From the NCBI GenBank assembly GCA_026421245.1, contig JAPKDJ010000014.1, positions 1 through 64,000 on the forward strand: a stretch of DNA of 64,000 bases, read 5' to 3'. The DNA is from Akkermansiaceae bacterium (GTDB taxonomy: Bacteria; Verrucomicrobiota; Verrucomicrobiia; Verrucomicrobiales; Akkermansiaceae). The translations under genes were made by a program, and so were the position numbers. Below are positions 7,701-17,053 of the stretch, one piece after another. Positions within the stretch are counted from its first letter, which is position 1. Each line of letters begins with the position of its first letter. Under the pieces are notes generated by a model. The model did no database searches, had not been told where the DNA came from, and saw only the letters and a list, made by a program, of their open reading frames with translations.

Positions 7701-10700
7701 ATGAAAACGCTGCTGCTTCTACTCACCTTCGCCCTCCCCCTGCTCGGAGCCACCCGACTCTCCCTGAGCGATCAAACCATCGAGCCGAAAACCAAAATCG
7801 AACTCGTTTTTGACAAGGCCATGGTCGCGCCTGAAGCCGTCGGTGAAGGCCTCGACAAAACAGTCGAAAACACCCTTCTCACCATCAAGCCAGCCTGGAA
7901 GGCCAAGCTGGTCTGGCGCTCCCAGAACATTGCCAAACTCGTCCCTCAGGAAGCCCCAAAGGTCGGCACACAATATCAGTTCTCCCTGGCCAAGGCCCTC
8001 AAGTCCCTCGACGGCACCATCATCCCCGCCCAAGAGTTCAAAGCAGCCTCATCCGAATCATTCCGCATCGTCCGGACCCGCCATATCGGCTCCGTTCGGA
8101 CTGGCGGCCGTTTCCTTCTTTTCAACGACAACGTCAACCCGGTCACCGCAGCTCCCTTCTTTCAGTTCGTCAGCCCTGAAACCAAAGACCAGAAATCCCA
8201 GGTCATCGCAGCCCGAACCCGCAAAGCCACCTGGGGAGACCTCGGCAGCCGGTATTACTACCAACCCAACTGGCAGGAACGGTTCACCGAAAAGTCCCTC
8301 CGCAACGCCAATCCGGCACCTGCGGACTCACAGGTGATCAAGCACGCCGTCGTCGTAGAGCCCGTAACGCCCCTCCCCATCGGCAATCAGTGGTCCCTCC
8401 GCCGCCTCGCGGCCCTCCCCAACGCCTCCGAAACTTCTGCCGTCAAGGAAATCAATCACTACATCATCGGAAACGTCGTCCCCTTCACCGCATCTTCCAT
8501 CTACCCTGCCACCACCCCTGACCACCCCCGGACCGTCCGCATCTCGCTCAACCAATCCCTCCCTCTCGATCTCAAACCCGCGGACTTTCTCAAGCACCTC
8601 AAATTCAAGACCGAAATCAAAGAACTCAAGGCAGTCTTCGATCACCGCCGTCAAAACGTCACCCTTCAGGGAAACTTCGCCGACCGCGACACTTACAATC
8701 TCACCCTCGCCAACTCTCTCCACTCAGCGGACGGCCTGCCCCTCTCACAGACTCTCATCAAGACTCTCAAATTCACTCGCCTTTCTCCCAACATCATTCT
8801 TCCCAGCCACGACGAATCCCAACTCGCACGCGGCACCCACACCTACCAAATCCAATCAATCAACAACCAGTCGCTCCGCCTCCGCATCAAGCGCCTTTCA
8901 CCAAAAGATCTCATCCGCACCTCCCTCGGCTACCGGCACTACACCGGCAACGGTCCCGATAACAAACGCATCAAAACCCGCATTGCCCTCCCTTTCGAAC
9001 TCATCACCGGCAAAGTCGTCGCCGACGAGAAAATTACCATCAACACCCCGCTCGACACCACCCACACCCACACCATCAATTGGAGTAACTATCTTCCGAA
9101 AAATCAAAACAGCGGCGCTTTCTTCGTCTCGATCACCGGTACCAAGGCCGACCACCCCGACCTCAAACGCTCCAAGGAAAAAATCGTCCAATCCCTCGTT
9201 CAGCTCACCGACATCGGCCTCGCCTGGAAGCTCACCGACGACTCAGCTCTCCTCTACGCCTACTCCTGCGAAACCGGCAAGGGCCTCCCCGGCGTCGAGT
9301 TCGCCCTTTTCGGTGAAGATGCCCTTCCCTTCGAAAAAGCCAGCACCGAAGCCGACGGCACCGCAACCCTCCCCCGCAATGAGAAACACCGTCAACTCCG
9401 CGCCCGATTCAAGGGCGACACCATCATCATCCCCTTCGATGACGCCCTCCCCACCGTCTCAATGTGGCGATTCCCCGTCAACTTCGAGCGGGGCAAGGCT
9501 CCCCACAACCGTCGCCTCGTTGACCTCTTCACGGATCGAACTCTCTACCGCCCCGGCGAAACCATCCACCTCAAGGGCCTTGTTCGTCATCTGAAAAAAG
9601 ACAACCTCCACCTCCCCACTTCCATCAAACCAAAGATCACCATCTCCGACCCCATGCGTCGCGTGATCCTCGAGAAAGATCTGACGCTCTCGACCACGGG
9701 ATCTTTCGACCTCACCCACACCCTCCCGGAAAACACCGTCGGAAACTACAAATTCACCCTCTCCTGGCCAAAGGAAATTGAAGCTGCCGAGGGCATCGAA
9801 GACTACTGGGAAAAACGAGCCGCCAAAAAATCAGCCACCTTCACCCATCGCGTCTCTGTTCAGGAATTCAAACGGAACACCTTCGAGCTAGAATCCACCC
9901 TCACCGACAAACTCGCTTACTCTCTTAACGCCAAATATTTCCAGGGCACCCCTCTCTCGAAAGGCAAAGTCCGTTGGTATTTCAACGCCAACCCCACCGG
10001 ATTTTACCCGCCCAATCACCGTGACTTCCTCTTCGGCGATCATCGCGGATACGATCCCGATTACTGGAATCACTACTTCGGCTACACCGATGACAATAAC
10101 TCCACCGACCGTAAAGGATCACACTCAGAAAACGGCGAAACCGAACTCGATGACTCCGGCAAGCTCGCCATGGACTTCCAACTCCCGGATCTCAAGTTCC
10201 CGACGCCACGCCGCACTTCTGTTCAAAGCGAAGTCATGGACGCCAACAGTCAGACACTTGGTTCATTTACTGCCACCACCATCCACTCGTCTGACTTCTA
10301 CCTCGGCCTCCGCCGCCAGGACCAAATCACCCGCGTTAACAAGGAAATCCCCTTCCAAATCGTCGCCGTGAATCAGAAGGGCCAACTCCACACCGCCCCC
10401 ATCAACGCCACTCTCACTGTCGAACGCGAGGTTAACACTCAGACCAAATCAAAAGCTCCCAACGGACGCATCGTCATTAAAAATGAAGCGTCCCTCGTCC
10501 CCCTCTCCACTCGTGGGATTACTCTCCCTGAAGGAAAGCTCGACCTTCCCTTCACCCCCACTGAATCAGGCAAACACTTCTTCACCCTCACCACCAAGGA
10601 CGCCTCCGGCCGTGCCATCAAGACCATCGTCACCCGCCAAGTCTACGGCACCGACGAATACCCCTGGGCCTACGAAAACGGGATGCGCATCAAACTCGTC

Positions 10701-13403
10701 CCCGAGAAGAAACGTTACCTCCCCGGTGACACCGCCCGCATCCTCGTCCTCTCCCCCATCGAAGGCGAAGCTCTCATCACCGTCGAACATCAAAAAGTCA
10801 CCCGAAAGTTCCGCACCCAACTCACCCTCGACAATCCCGTCATCGAAATCCCCCTCAAAGAAGAAGACGCCCCCAACGCCTTCGTTTCCGTCCTCGTCAT
10901 CAAAGGCTCGGCCGATTCCAAACGCAAAAGCCCCGAGCCCCAACTCCGTCTCGGTTACTGCGAACTCACCGTTGATCCCTCCTCTTCCCGCCTCAATGTT
11001 GATCTCGCCACCACCCAAAGCGAAACCCGCCCCGGTGAAATGATCGAGGTCTCAGGGACTGTCCTCGGCCACAAATCCCAACCTGTCTCCGCCGCCGAAG
11101 TCACTTTCTACGCCGTCGATGAAGGCACTCTCGCCGTCATGGGATACGACAACCCGGATCCCCTCTCCCACTTCCACCAACCCCGTGTGCTTCGCATCCT
11201 AAACGGAACCTCGCTCAACAACTTCATCCCCGAGTCCGTCAAGGAACGCATGTTCGGTAACAAAGGCTTCATCATCGGCGGCGGTGAGGCCGACGCGCTT
11301 TCAGCGAGGGGCGAAGATGAGCAGGATCCAGCCCGCTCCGACTTTAACCCGACCGCCACCTGGATGCCCACGCTGATCACCGGCAAAGACGGCTCCTTCA
11401 AGGCCCGCTTCAAAGCCCCCGACACCCTCACCCGCTACCGCCTCATCGCCGTCGCCCACCACGGCACCTCCCGCTTCGGCACCGGCCTCGGCGAGGCCCT
11501 CGTCAACAAGCCCGTCATGCTCGAACCTTCACCCCCTGCCTTCGCCCACGAAGGCGACCGCATCCGGGTCAAAGCCCTCCTCCAAAACACCACCAACACC
11601 CTCGGCGTTTGGAAAGTCTCCCTCAAGCTAGACTCCACCACCTCCTCCGCTGACCAAATTCTCACTTCCGACGTTCCTGTCGAAGCAAAGGGCCAAGCCA
11701 CCGTCGAATTCGACGTCACTTTCGCCAACACCGGCACCGCCAAATGGACTTGGACCGCCGTCCCCTCTGCCACTGGCTGGGGACCAACACCACCCACGGA
11801 CATCGCTAGACTCTCCGACTCCGTCGAATCCACCTTCGAAGTCCGCTACCCCATGCCCCTCCTCCGCGAGGTCCAATTCGTCACCTTCAACGACCCCGCC
11901 AAACAGCACAACCTCCTCGATGGTTTCTCCAAAGAACTCGCCGAAGGCCGCGGCCACCTCGAAGTTGAATTCGCCCGCTCCCGCCTCCTCGAAGCTGCCG
12001 GAGCCATCGACTACCTCCTCCGCTACCCCTACGGCTGCGCCGAGCAAACGACCTCCTCCACCATCCCCTGGATCGCCGCCAAAAACCTCCGCCACCTCTC
12101 TCCTGGCTTCCAGAAAAAGTCCGTCACCGAAATCGACAAAGCCATCCAAGCCGGAGCCGACCGCCTCCTCGGCATGCAAACTTCCGATGGCGGCATCGCC
12201 TACTGGTCCGGCGGCCGCACCTCCTCTGCCTGGGCCACCTCCTACGCCGCCCTCGGCCTCGTCATGTGCCAGGAAGCCGGAGCCAATGTCCCCCAATCCT
12301 CCCTCGATCAACTCGCCAAATTCCTCTCCTCTAGCCTCCGCGGCATCACCGGAATCAAGTCCGACTACGACGCCGAAAACTACGCACGCAGCCTCTACGT
12401 TCTCGCCCGCCTCGGCAAACCCGAGCACGCCTATCAAGCCAAGCTCCACGAAAAATTTAAGAACGACGAATTCCCTCGTTCCGCACGGGCTTTCCTTGCC
12501 CTCGCCGTCCATGCCTCAAAACGACCTATGTGGGGAGAAATCCTCATCCTCCCTGTGAAATCTGAGCCCGCCACCGGCTACTGGATGCCTTCCCAAAATT
12601 CCGACGCCTTCGAACTCCTCGCCTGGTCCACCGTCCAACCTGACTCACCCGAATGCGAAGCTGCTCTCACAAAACTCCTCGCCAAACGTTCCCGGCACGG
12701 CCACTGGAACACCACCTGGAATAACGCTTGGTCCCTCCTCGCCATGAGCACCTACGCAAAGACCCACGAAACCTCCAAAGAAGATATCCACCTCATCATC
12801 CAAACCTCCGACGGCCCTCAAAAAGTCACGATCCCCAAAGACAAAGCCTCCCACACCGTCAAACTCCCCCTCGAAGGTGGCTTCAAACTCCTCGCCACCT
12901 CCGACGCCCGCACCTACGTCCACACCACTCTCGCCTCAAAACCAAAAATCGCGCCGGTCCAACCCGTCTCCAAAAATGGTCTCTCCGTCATTCGTACGTA
13001 TGAGCGCGTGAAATCCGACGGAACCTCCGAACCTTTGACCGATCCCAAGGTTGGTGACCTCGTTAAAATCACCCTCACTGTCTCCCTCCCCGCCCGCGAT
13101 ATGCGCTACCTCGCCATCGACGACCCCCTTCCCTCATCTTTTCAGGCTATCAACACCGACTTCCAAAGTCAGGCCGGTCGCGTGAAGGACAAGAGCAACT
13201 GGAGCGTCTCCCACCAGGAAGTCCGCATGGATCGAGTCCTCTTCTTCGTTGATCACCCCCGACGCTCCAGCAACGCCACCATGACTTACCATGCCCGAGT
13301 CACCCATCCGGGCGAAATCTTCGTCCCCTCCACCAAAGTCGAGGAAATGTATGACCCCGCAAGCTTCGCCCTCGGAGCCACTCAAAACCTCACCGTAAGA
13401 TGA
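7701..13403 (+). CDS. Bacterial alpha-2-macroglobulin, thioester type
   Basis: 1900 residues, somewhat longer than E. coli YfhM. The protein traps proteases attacking the periplasm through a bait region and a reactive thioester. An N-terminal signal peptide (MKTLLLLLTFALPLLGA) has no lipobox cysteine, so unlike YfhM it is probably not a lipoprotein. The thioester motif 'YPYGCAEQT' is intact, with the cysteine at about residue 1446, followed by a helical TED domain ('LLGMQTSDGGIAYWSGG'). The 'LFTDRTLYRPGETIHLKG' segment is the typical MG3-type signature of the family. An AGGA lies just upstream of the ATG. It is first in a run with a propeller protein and pbpC, the classic partner that repairs the wall after breach. 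Confidence 0.95.
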   Translation: MKTLLLLLTFALPLLGATRLSLSDQTIEPKTKIELVFDKAMVAPEAVGEGLDKTVENTLLTIKPAWKAKLVWRSQNIAKLVPQEAPKVGTQYQFSLAKALKSLDGTIIPAQEFKAASSESFRIVRTRHIGSVRTGGRFLLFNDNVNPVTAAPFFQFVSPETKDQKSQVIAARTRKATWGDLGSRYYYQPNWQERFTEKSLRNANPAPADSQVIKHAVVVEPVTPLPIGNQWSLRRLAALPNASETSAVKEINHYIIGNVVPFTASSIYPATTPDHPRTVRISLNQSLPLDLKPADFLKHLKFKTEIKELKAVFDHRRQNVTLQGNFADRDTYNLTLANSLHSADGLPLSQTLIKTLKFTRLSPNIILPSHDESQLARGTHTYQIQSINNQSLRLRIKRLSPKDLIRTSLGYRHYTGNGPDNKRIKTRIALPFELITGKVVADEKITINTPLDTTHTHTINWSNYLPKNQNSGAFFVSITGTKADHPDLKRSKEKIVQSLVQLTDIGLAWKLTDDSALLYAYSCETGKGLPGVEFALFGEDALPFEKASTEADGTATLPRNEKHRQLRARFKGDTIIIPFDDALPTVSMWRFPVNFERGKAPHNRRLVDLFTDRTLYRPGETIHLKGLVRHLKKDNLHLPTSIKPKITISDPMRRVILEKDLTLSTTGSFDLTHTLPENTVGNYKFTLSWPKEIEAAEGIEDYWEKRAAKKSATFTHRVSVQEFKRNTFELESTLTDKLAYSLNAKYFQGTPLSKGKVRWYFNANPTGFYPPNHRDFLFGDHRGYDPDYWNHYFGYTDDNNSTDRKGSHSENGETELDDSGKLAMDFQLPDLKFPTPRRTSVQSEVMDANSQTLGSFTATTIHSSDFYLGLRRQDQITRVNKEIPFQIVAVNQKGQLHTAPINATLTVEREVNTQTKSKAPNGRIVIKNEASLVPLSTRGITLPEGKLDLPFTPTESGKHFFTLTTKDASGRAIKTIVTRQVYGTDEYPWAYENGMRIKLVPEKKRYLPGDTARILVLSPIEGEALITVEHQKVTRKFRTQLTLDNPVIEIPLKEEDAPNAFVSVLVIKGSADSKRKSPEPQLRLGYCELTVDPSSSRLNVDLATTQSETRPGEMIEVSGTVLGHKSQPVSAAEVTFYAVDEGTLAVMGYDNPDPLSHFHQPRVLRILNGTSLNNFIPESVKERMFGNKGFIIGGGEADALSARGEDEQDPARSDFNPTATWMPTLITGKDGSFKARFKAPDTLTRYRLIAVAHHGTSRFGTGLGEALVNKPVMLEPSPPAFAHEGDRIRVKALLQNTTNTLGVWKVSLKLDSTTSSADQILTSDVPVEAKGQATVEFDVTFANTGTAKWTWTAVPSATGWGPTPPTDIARLSDSVESTFEVRYPMPLLREVQFVTFNDPAKQHNLLDGFSKELAEGRGHLEVEFARSRLLEAAGAIDYLLRYPYGCAEQTTSSTIPWIAAKNLRHLSPGFQKKSVTEIDKAIQAGADRLLGMQTSDGGIAYWSGGRTSSAWATSYAALGLVMCQEAGANVPQSSLDQLAKFLSSSLRGITGIKSDYDAENYARSLYVLARLGKPEHAYQAKLHEKFKNDEFPRSARAFLALAVHASKRPMWGEILILPVKSEPATGYWMPSQNSDAFELLAWSTVQPDSPECEAALTKLLAKRSRHGHWNTTWNNAWSLLAMSTYAKTHETSKEDIHLIIQTSDGPQKVTIPKDKASHTVKLPLEGGFKLLATSDARTYVHTTLASKPKIAPVQPVSKNGLSVIRTYERVKSDGTSEPLTDPKVGDLVKITLTVSLPARDMRYLAIDDPLPSSFQAINTDFQSQAGRVKDKSNWSVSHQEVRMDRVLFFVDHPRRSSNATMTYHARVTHPGEIFVPSTKVEEMYDPASFALGATQNLTVR

Positions 13404-13609
13404 CCCCGCAAGGAACCCCAACGGAGCGCACTCAATCAAGGCATCGCCCTAGATTGATCATCGACCCGCCCCATGGGCAAGCTCATTGCTCCGCTTCCCT
13501 CAAAGCTCACCTGCCGCCCTCTCCACAAATCCCGCCTTGCTTCTTCCACAAACTAAAATTTAGTGAAGATTCGCGTCGATTCGCCATCCCCTTCATTCAT
13601 AATCATCTC

Positions 13610-14764
13610 ATGAAAGTCCTTCCTCTTTTCTTCCTGACCGCCACCGCCCTCTTCGCAGCGCCCCAAATCAAGATCACTCCCACCTTCGAAAACCAAAAAC
13701 TCAAACTCCCTGTCGCCCTCGCCATCCCATCCGACAACTCCGAACGACTCTTCCTCGTCCAGCAGTTCGGCAAGATTACGATCCTTCCCACGGACCGCAC
13801 TTCGTCCAAGGAAATTACCTTCCTCGATCTCACGGACCGCCCTCTCATTGAAAAGGAATTCGAAGAAGGCCTCCTCGGCCTCGCCTTCCACCCAAACTAC
13901 GCCAAGAACCGTAAGTTCTACATCTACTATACCCTTCAGGATCCCAAGCACACCGTGATCAGCGAAATGCAGACCTCGGCCACCGATCCCAACAAGGCCG
14001 ACCTCTCCACCGAACGCGTCCTGCTTGAAATCCCCCAACCTTTCTGGAACCACAACTCAGGTAACATCCTCTTCGGACCCGACGGCTACCTCTACATTTC
14101 CATCGGAGACGGCGGCAAATCCAACGACCTCCAGCGGTTCTCTCAAAACACTTTCGTCTACAACGGAAAAATTCTTCGTATCGACGTCAACACCCGTGCC
14201 GGAAATCGACCCTACGGCCTCCCGGACGACAATCCCTTCCTCAACAAGCCAGGTCACCATCCCGAAATCTTCGCCCTCGGCCTTCGCAACCCCTGGGGCC
14301 TCACCTTCCACCCTGCCACTAAGGAACTCTGGGCCGCCGACGTCGGCCAAGGCGCTTGGGAAGAAATCAACATTATCAAGAAAGGCGGTAATTATGGTTG
14401 GTCTTTTGAAGAAGGCACCCACCCCGCCAATGCCCGCGATGACCAGCCCTCTAAGGCAATAAAATTCATCGACCCCATCCATAAATACGACCGCCTCAGC
14501 GGCATCTCCATCACCGGCGGACTTCACTATCGCGGCAAAGCCGTCCCCACCCTTCAGGGCCAGTATCTCTATGGCGACTGGGGATTCGGCAGCCTCTGGG
14601 GCCTCGGATACGAAAATGGAAAAAAGACGACCAACACCAAGATCTTCGCCCGCACCAAGGAGAACGAAAAATTCCGCCCCACCGCCTTCGTCGAAGATGC
14701 TGAAGGCGAACTTCTTATCCTCTCCCACGATCACAAAATCTACACCCTCTCGCCCAAAAAATAG
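13610..14764 (+). CDS. Secreted PQQ-dependent sugar dehydrogenase-like protein (GSDH propeller)
   Basis: 384 residues starting at the ATG of MKVLPLFFLTATALFAA, a clear signal peptide; the frame is open further upstream but that extension is not protein-like. The mature part matches the glucose/sorbosone dehydrogenase beta-propeller family: 'LFLVQQFGKI', 'GLLGLAFHPNY', 'HNSGNILFGPDGYLYISIGDGG', 'ALGLRNPWGLTFHP', 'DVGQGAWEEIN' and 'NYGWSFEEG'. The HNSGNI histidine and the 'RNPWG' arginine region are the usual PQQ and substrate contacts. The protein would oxidise an aldose or alcohol in the periplasm if PQQ is available; no PQQ synthesis genes are seen. It lies between alpha-2-macroglobulin and pbpC, 8 bases before pbpC. 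Confidence 0.88.
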   Translation: MKVLPLFFLTATALFAAPQIKITPTFENQKLKLPVALAIPSDNSERLFLVQQFGKITILPTDRTSSKEITFLDLTDRPLIEKEFEEGLLGLAFHPNYAKNRKFYIYYTLQDPKHTVISEMQTSATDPNKADLSTERVLLEIPQPFWNHNSGNILFGPDGYLYISIGDGGKSNDLQRFSQNTFVYNGKILRIDVNTRAGNRPYGLPDDNPFLNKPGHHPEIFALGLRNPWGLTFHPATKELWAADVGQGAWEEINIIKKGGNYGWSFEEGTHPANARDDQPSKAIKFIDPIHKYDRLSGISITGGLHYRGKAVPTLQGQYLYGDWGFGSLWGLGYENGKKTTNTKIFARTKENEKFRPTAFVEDAEGELLILSHDHKIYTLSPKK

Positions 14765-14772
14765 CTCATGAA

Positions 14773-16989
14773 ATGATTCGTCGCCCGTCCATCCCGCGCT
14801 TTGCTCCATGGCTCATTCTCCTCCCGCTCCTTCCCCTTTTGGGACCTCTGCCGGAAAAGTTGCAGGACCCGCCGGAGCCGCACGGGGTGCTTTTGGATCG
14901 TAACGGAAAAGAGCTCACCCACTTCCCGCGCGAAGACTACTTCCGCCACCAACCGGCCTCACTCGACGAGATCCCAGACCACCTCATCAAGGCCACCCTT
15001 GCTGCCGAGGACAAACGCTTCTTCGAACACCCCGGCATCGACTACGCCGCCACCGCCCGGGCATTGTACGAGAACACTCGTAGTATCCGCATCACCTCCG
15101 GAGCATCCACGATCACCCAGCAACTGATCAAGATCTCCACTCCGAAGGAAAAACGGACCTTCTGGAAAAAAACCTCTGAAGTCTTCACCGCCCGCCGTCT
15201 CGAAACCCGCTGGTCAAAGGACGAAATCCTCACTGCTTACCTCAACCGACTCGACTACGGTTCCCACCGCCAGGGCTGTGCCGTAGCCACCCGCTTCTTC
15301 TTCGACAAACCTCTCGCCGACCTTTCTCTCGCCGAATCCGCCCTCCTCGCCGGACTCCCCCAGGCCCCCTCTCGGCTCAATCCGCTCCGCAACCCTGCGG
15401 CAGCTCTTGAACGCCGCAACTGGATCCTCGACCGCCTTCAATCCGAGTTCGACTACCAGCCCGCAACCATCGACCAAGCCAAGTCCGAACCTCTGCTCCT
15501 AGCTCGGCGCGCGATTCCAAACCCCATTCCCCATCTCACCACAAGGTTCTCGGAAGGAGCCCGCCTCAGCATCGACTCGGGGCTCCAACGTGAAACTCAC
15601 CAAATCCTCAACGACGAACTGGCAAAACTCCGCGAAAAGAACGTCCAGCATGGCGCCATTGTCGTCGTCGAAAATGCCACCGGGGAAGTCCTCGCCCTTC
15701 ACGGATCTTCCGACTTCACCGGCAGCAACAGCGGACAGATCAATGGAGCCCTCGTTCCCCGTTCCGCCGGCTCCACCCTCAAGCCCTTCACCTACGCCCT
15801 CGCCTTCCAAAACCAAGGTCTCTACCCCGGCACCATCATCGCCGACATCCCCACCGATTATCAAACCGAGGAAGGCCTCGATGCTCCGAAAAACTACGAC
15901 CGCCGCCACCACGGCCCTGTCTCCATCCGCCACGCCCTCGCCAGCTCGCTCAACGTCTCCGCCATGCGCATGCTCAACCAAATCGGTGGCCCCGAACCTC
16001 TCCATTCCCTTCTGACTGAACTCGGCCTCACTCTCCCCCGCAAAGCCACCGAATACGGCCTCGGCCTCACCATCGGAAATGCCGAAGTCTCCCTCCTCTC
16101 CCTCACCAATGCCTTTGCCACCCTCGCCCGCCTCGGCAAACACCTCCCAACCACCTTCTTTCATGATGAAACCGGAGATCCCTCTTACCTCCTATCCCAG
16201 GAATCCTGCTACCTCATCGCTGACATCCTCTCCGACAATCAGGCCCGGGCCGGGGCCTTCGGCACCAATTCCGTCCTCCGCCTCCCCTTTTCTTGCTCCG
16301 TCAAAACCGGCACCTCCTCCGACTTCCGTGACAATTGGTGCCTCGGTTTCACTGCCGATTTCACCGTCGGCGTCTGGGTCGGCAACTTTGATAACTCTCC
16401 CATGGCCGGCATCTCCGGCGTCAGCGGAGCAGGCCCCATTTTTCACCGCACGATGCTCGCATTACACGAAGAAAAGGAAGCGAGCTTTCCAAAACAGCCC
16501 GCTTCCCTCGCCTCCATCTCGGTTGACGAACGCACGGGTCACCATTTTCCCATTCCACCCGAATCATCCACCCCTTGGCACAAAAAGGAACTCTGTCCCC
16601 GAGAGCACCTCCCCCTTCCGGTCTCCTCCCAGAACTACGGCCCGCAGAACCGGGCCCTCCTCTCCCGGCAATTCTCCGAGTGGTTTCAATCCGCCGACAA
16701 CGCCAAATCCCACGCCTTCGCTCTCACTGACTCAAAACCCGTCACCCGCCAGAGTCTCCAGTTCCTCACCCCCCTTCCCGGAGCCACTTACTACCTCGAC
16801 CCCGAACTCCCCGGAACTACCAACCAGCTCCAGCTCACTTCCAACCTCCCCGATGTCACTTGGTCTTCCGAAACTCTCACGATCAAGAACGACAAAGCCA
16901 CCCTCATCCCCGGCACCCACCAGATCCACCTCTCCCACTCCAAGAGCAAGCAAAACATCACCGGCAAAATTAGGGTCGAAGAACTCTAG
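14773..16989 (+). CDS. pbpC: Penicillin-binding protein 1C
   Basis: 738 residues; peptidoglycan glycosyltransferase with a transpeptidase domain. An N-terminal membrane anchor (WLILLPLLPLLGPL) precedes the GT51 domain with 'AAEDKRFFEHPGIDY', 'GASTITQQLIK' and 'RLETRWSKDEILTAYLN'. The transpeptidase motifs are SxxK in 'AGSTLKPF' (Ser334), SxN in 'ASSLNVSA' and KTGT in 'VKTGTSSDFRD'. The C-terminal 90 residues form the BiPBP_C domain found in PBP1C. Pairing with an alpha-2-macroglobulin gene is conserved in many Gram-negatives and suggests wall repair after host or competitor attack. It begins 8 bases after the propeller gene, so the two are probably co-transcribed. Confidence 0.95.
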   Translation: MIRRPSIPRFAPWLILLPLLPLLGPLPEKLQDPPEPHGVLLDRNGKELTHFPREDYFRHQPASLDEIPDHLIKATLAAEDKRFFEHPGIDYAATARALYENTRSIRITSGASTITQQLIKISTPKEKRTFWKKTSEVFTARRLETRWSKDEILTAYLNRLDYGSHRQGCAVATRFFFDKPLADLSLAESALLAGLPQAPSRLNPLRNPAAALERRNWILDRLQSEFDYQPATIDQAKSEPLLLARRAIPNPIPHLTTRFSEGARLSIDSGLQRETHQILNDELAKLREKNVQHGAIVVVENATGEVLALHGSSDFTGSNSGQINGALVPRSAGSTLKPFTYALAFQNQGLYPGTIIADIPTDYQTEEGLDAPKNYDRRHHGPVSIRHALASSLNVSAMRMLNQIGGPEPLHSLLTELGLTLPRKATEYGLGLTIGNAEVSLLSLTNAFATLARLGKHLPTTFFHDETGDPSYLLSQESCYLIADILSDNQARAGAFGTNSVLRLPFSCSVKTGTSSDFRDNWCLGFTADFTVGVWVGNFDNSPMAGISGVSGAGPIFHRTMLALHEEKEASFPKQPASLASISVDERTGHHFPIPPESSTPWHKKELCPREHLPLPVSSQNYGPQNRALLSRQFSEWFQSADNAKSHAFALTDSKPVTRQSLQFLTPLPGATYYLDPELPGTTNQLQLTSNLPDVTWSSETLTIKNDKATLIPGTHQIHLSHSKSKQNITGKIRVEEL

Positions 16990-17053
16990 AAGTTCCGGCT
17001 GTCCTAGCACTCGACATTCCCGGCAGTCCTGACTACCCCTCCAGCTTCTGCCC

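Noticed and set aside
11628-12512. A 294-codon minus-strand frame within the alpha-2-macroglobulin gene.
   Set aside because: Same cause as above; it covers the thioester domain of the real protein in antisense.
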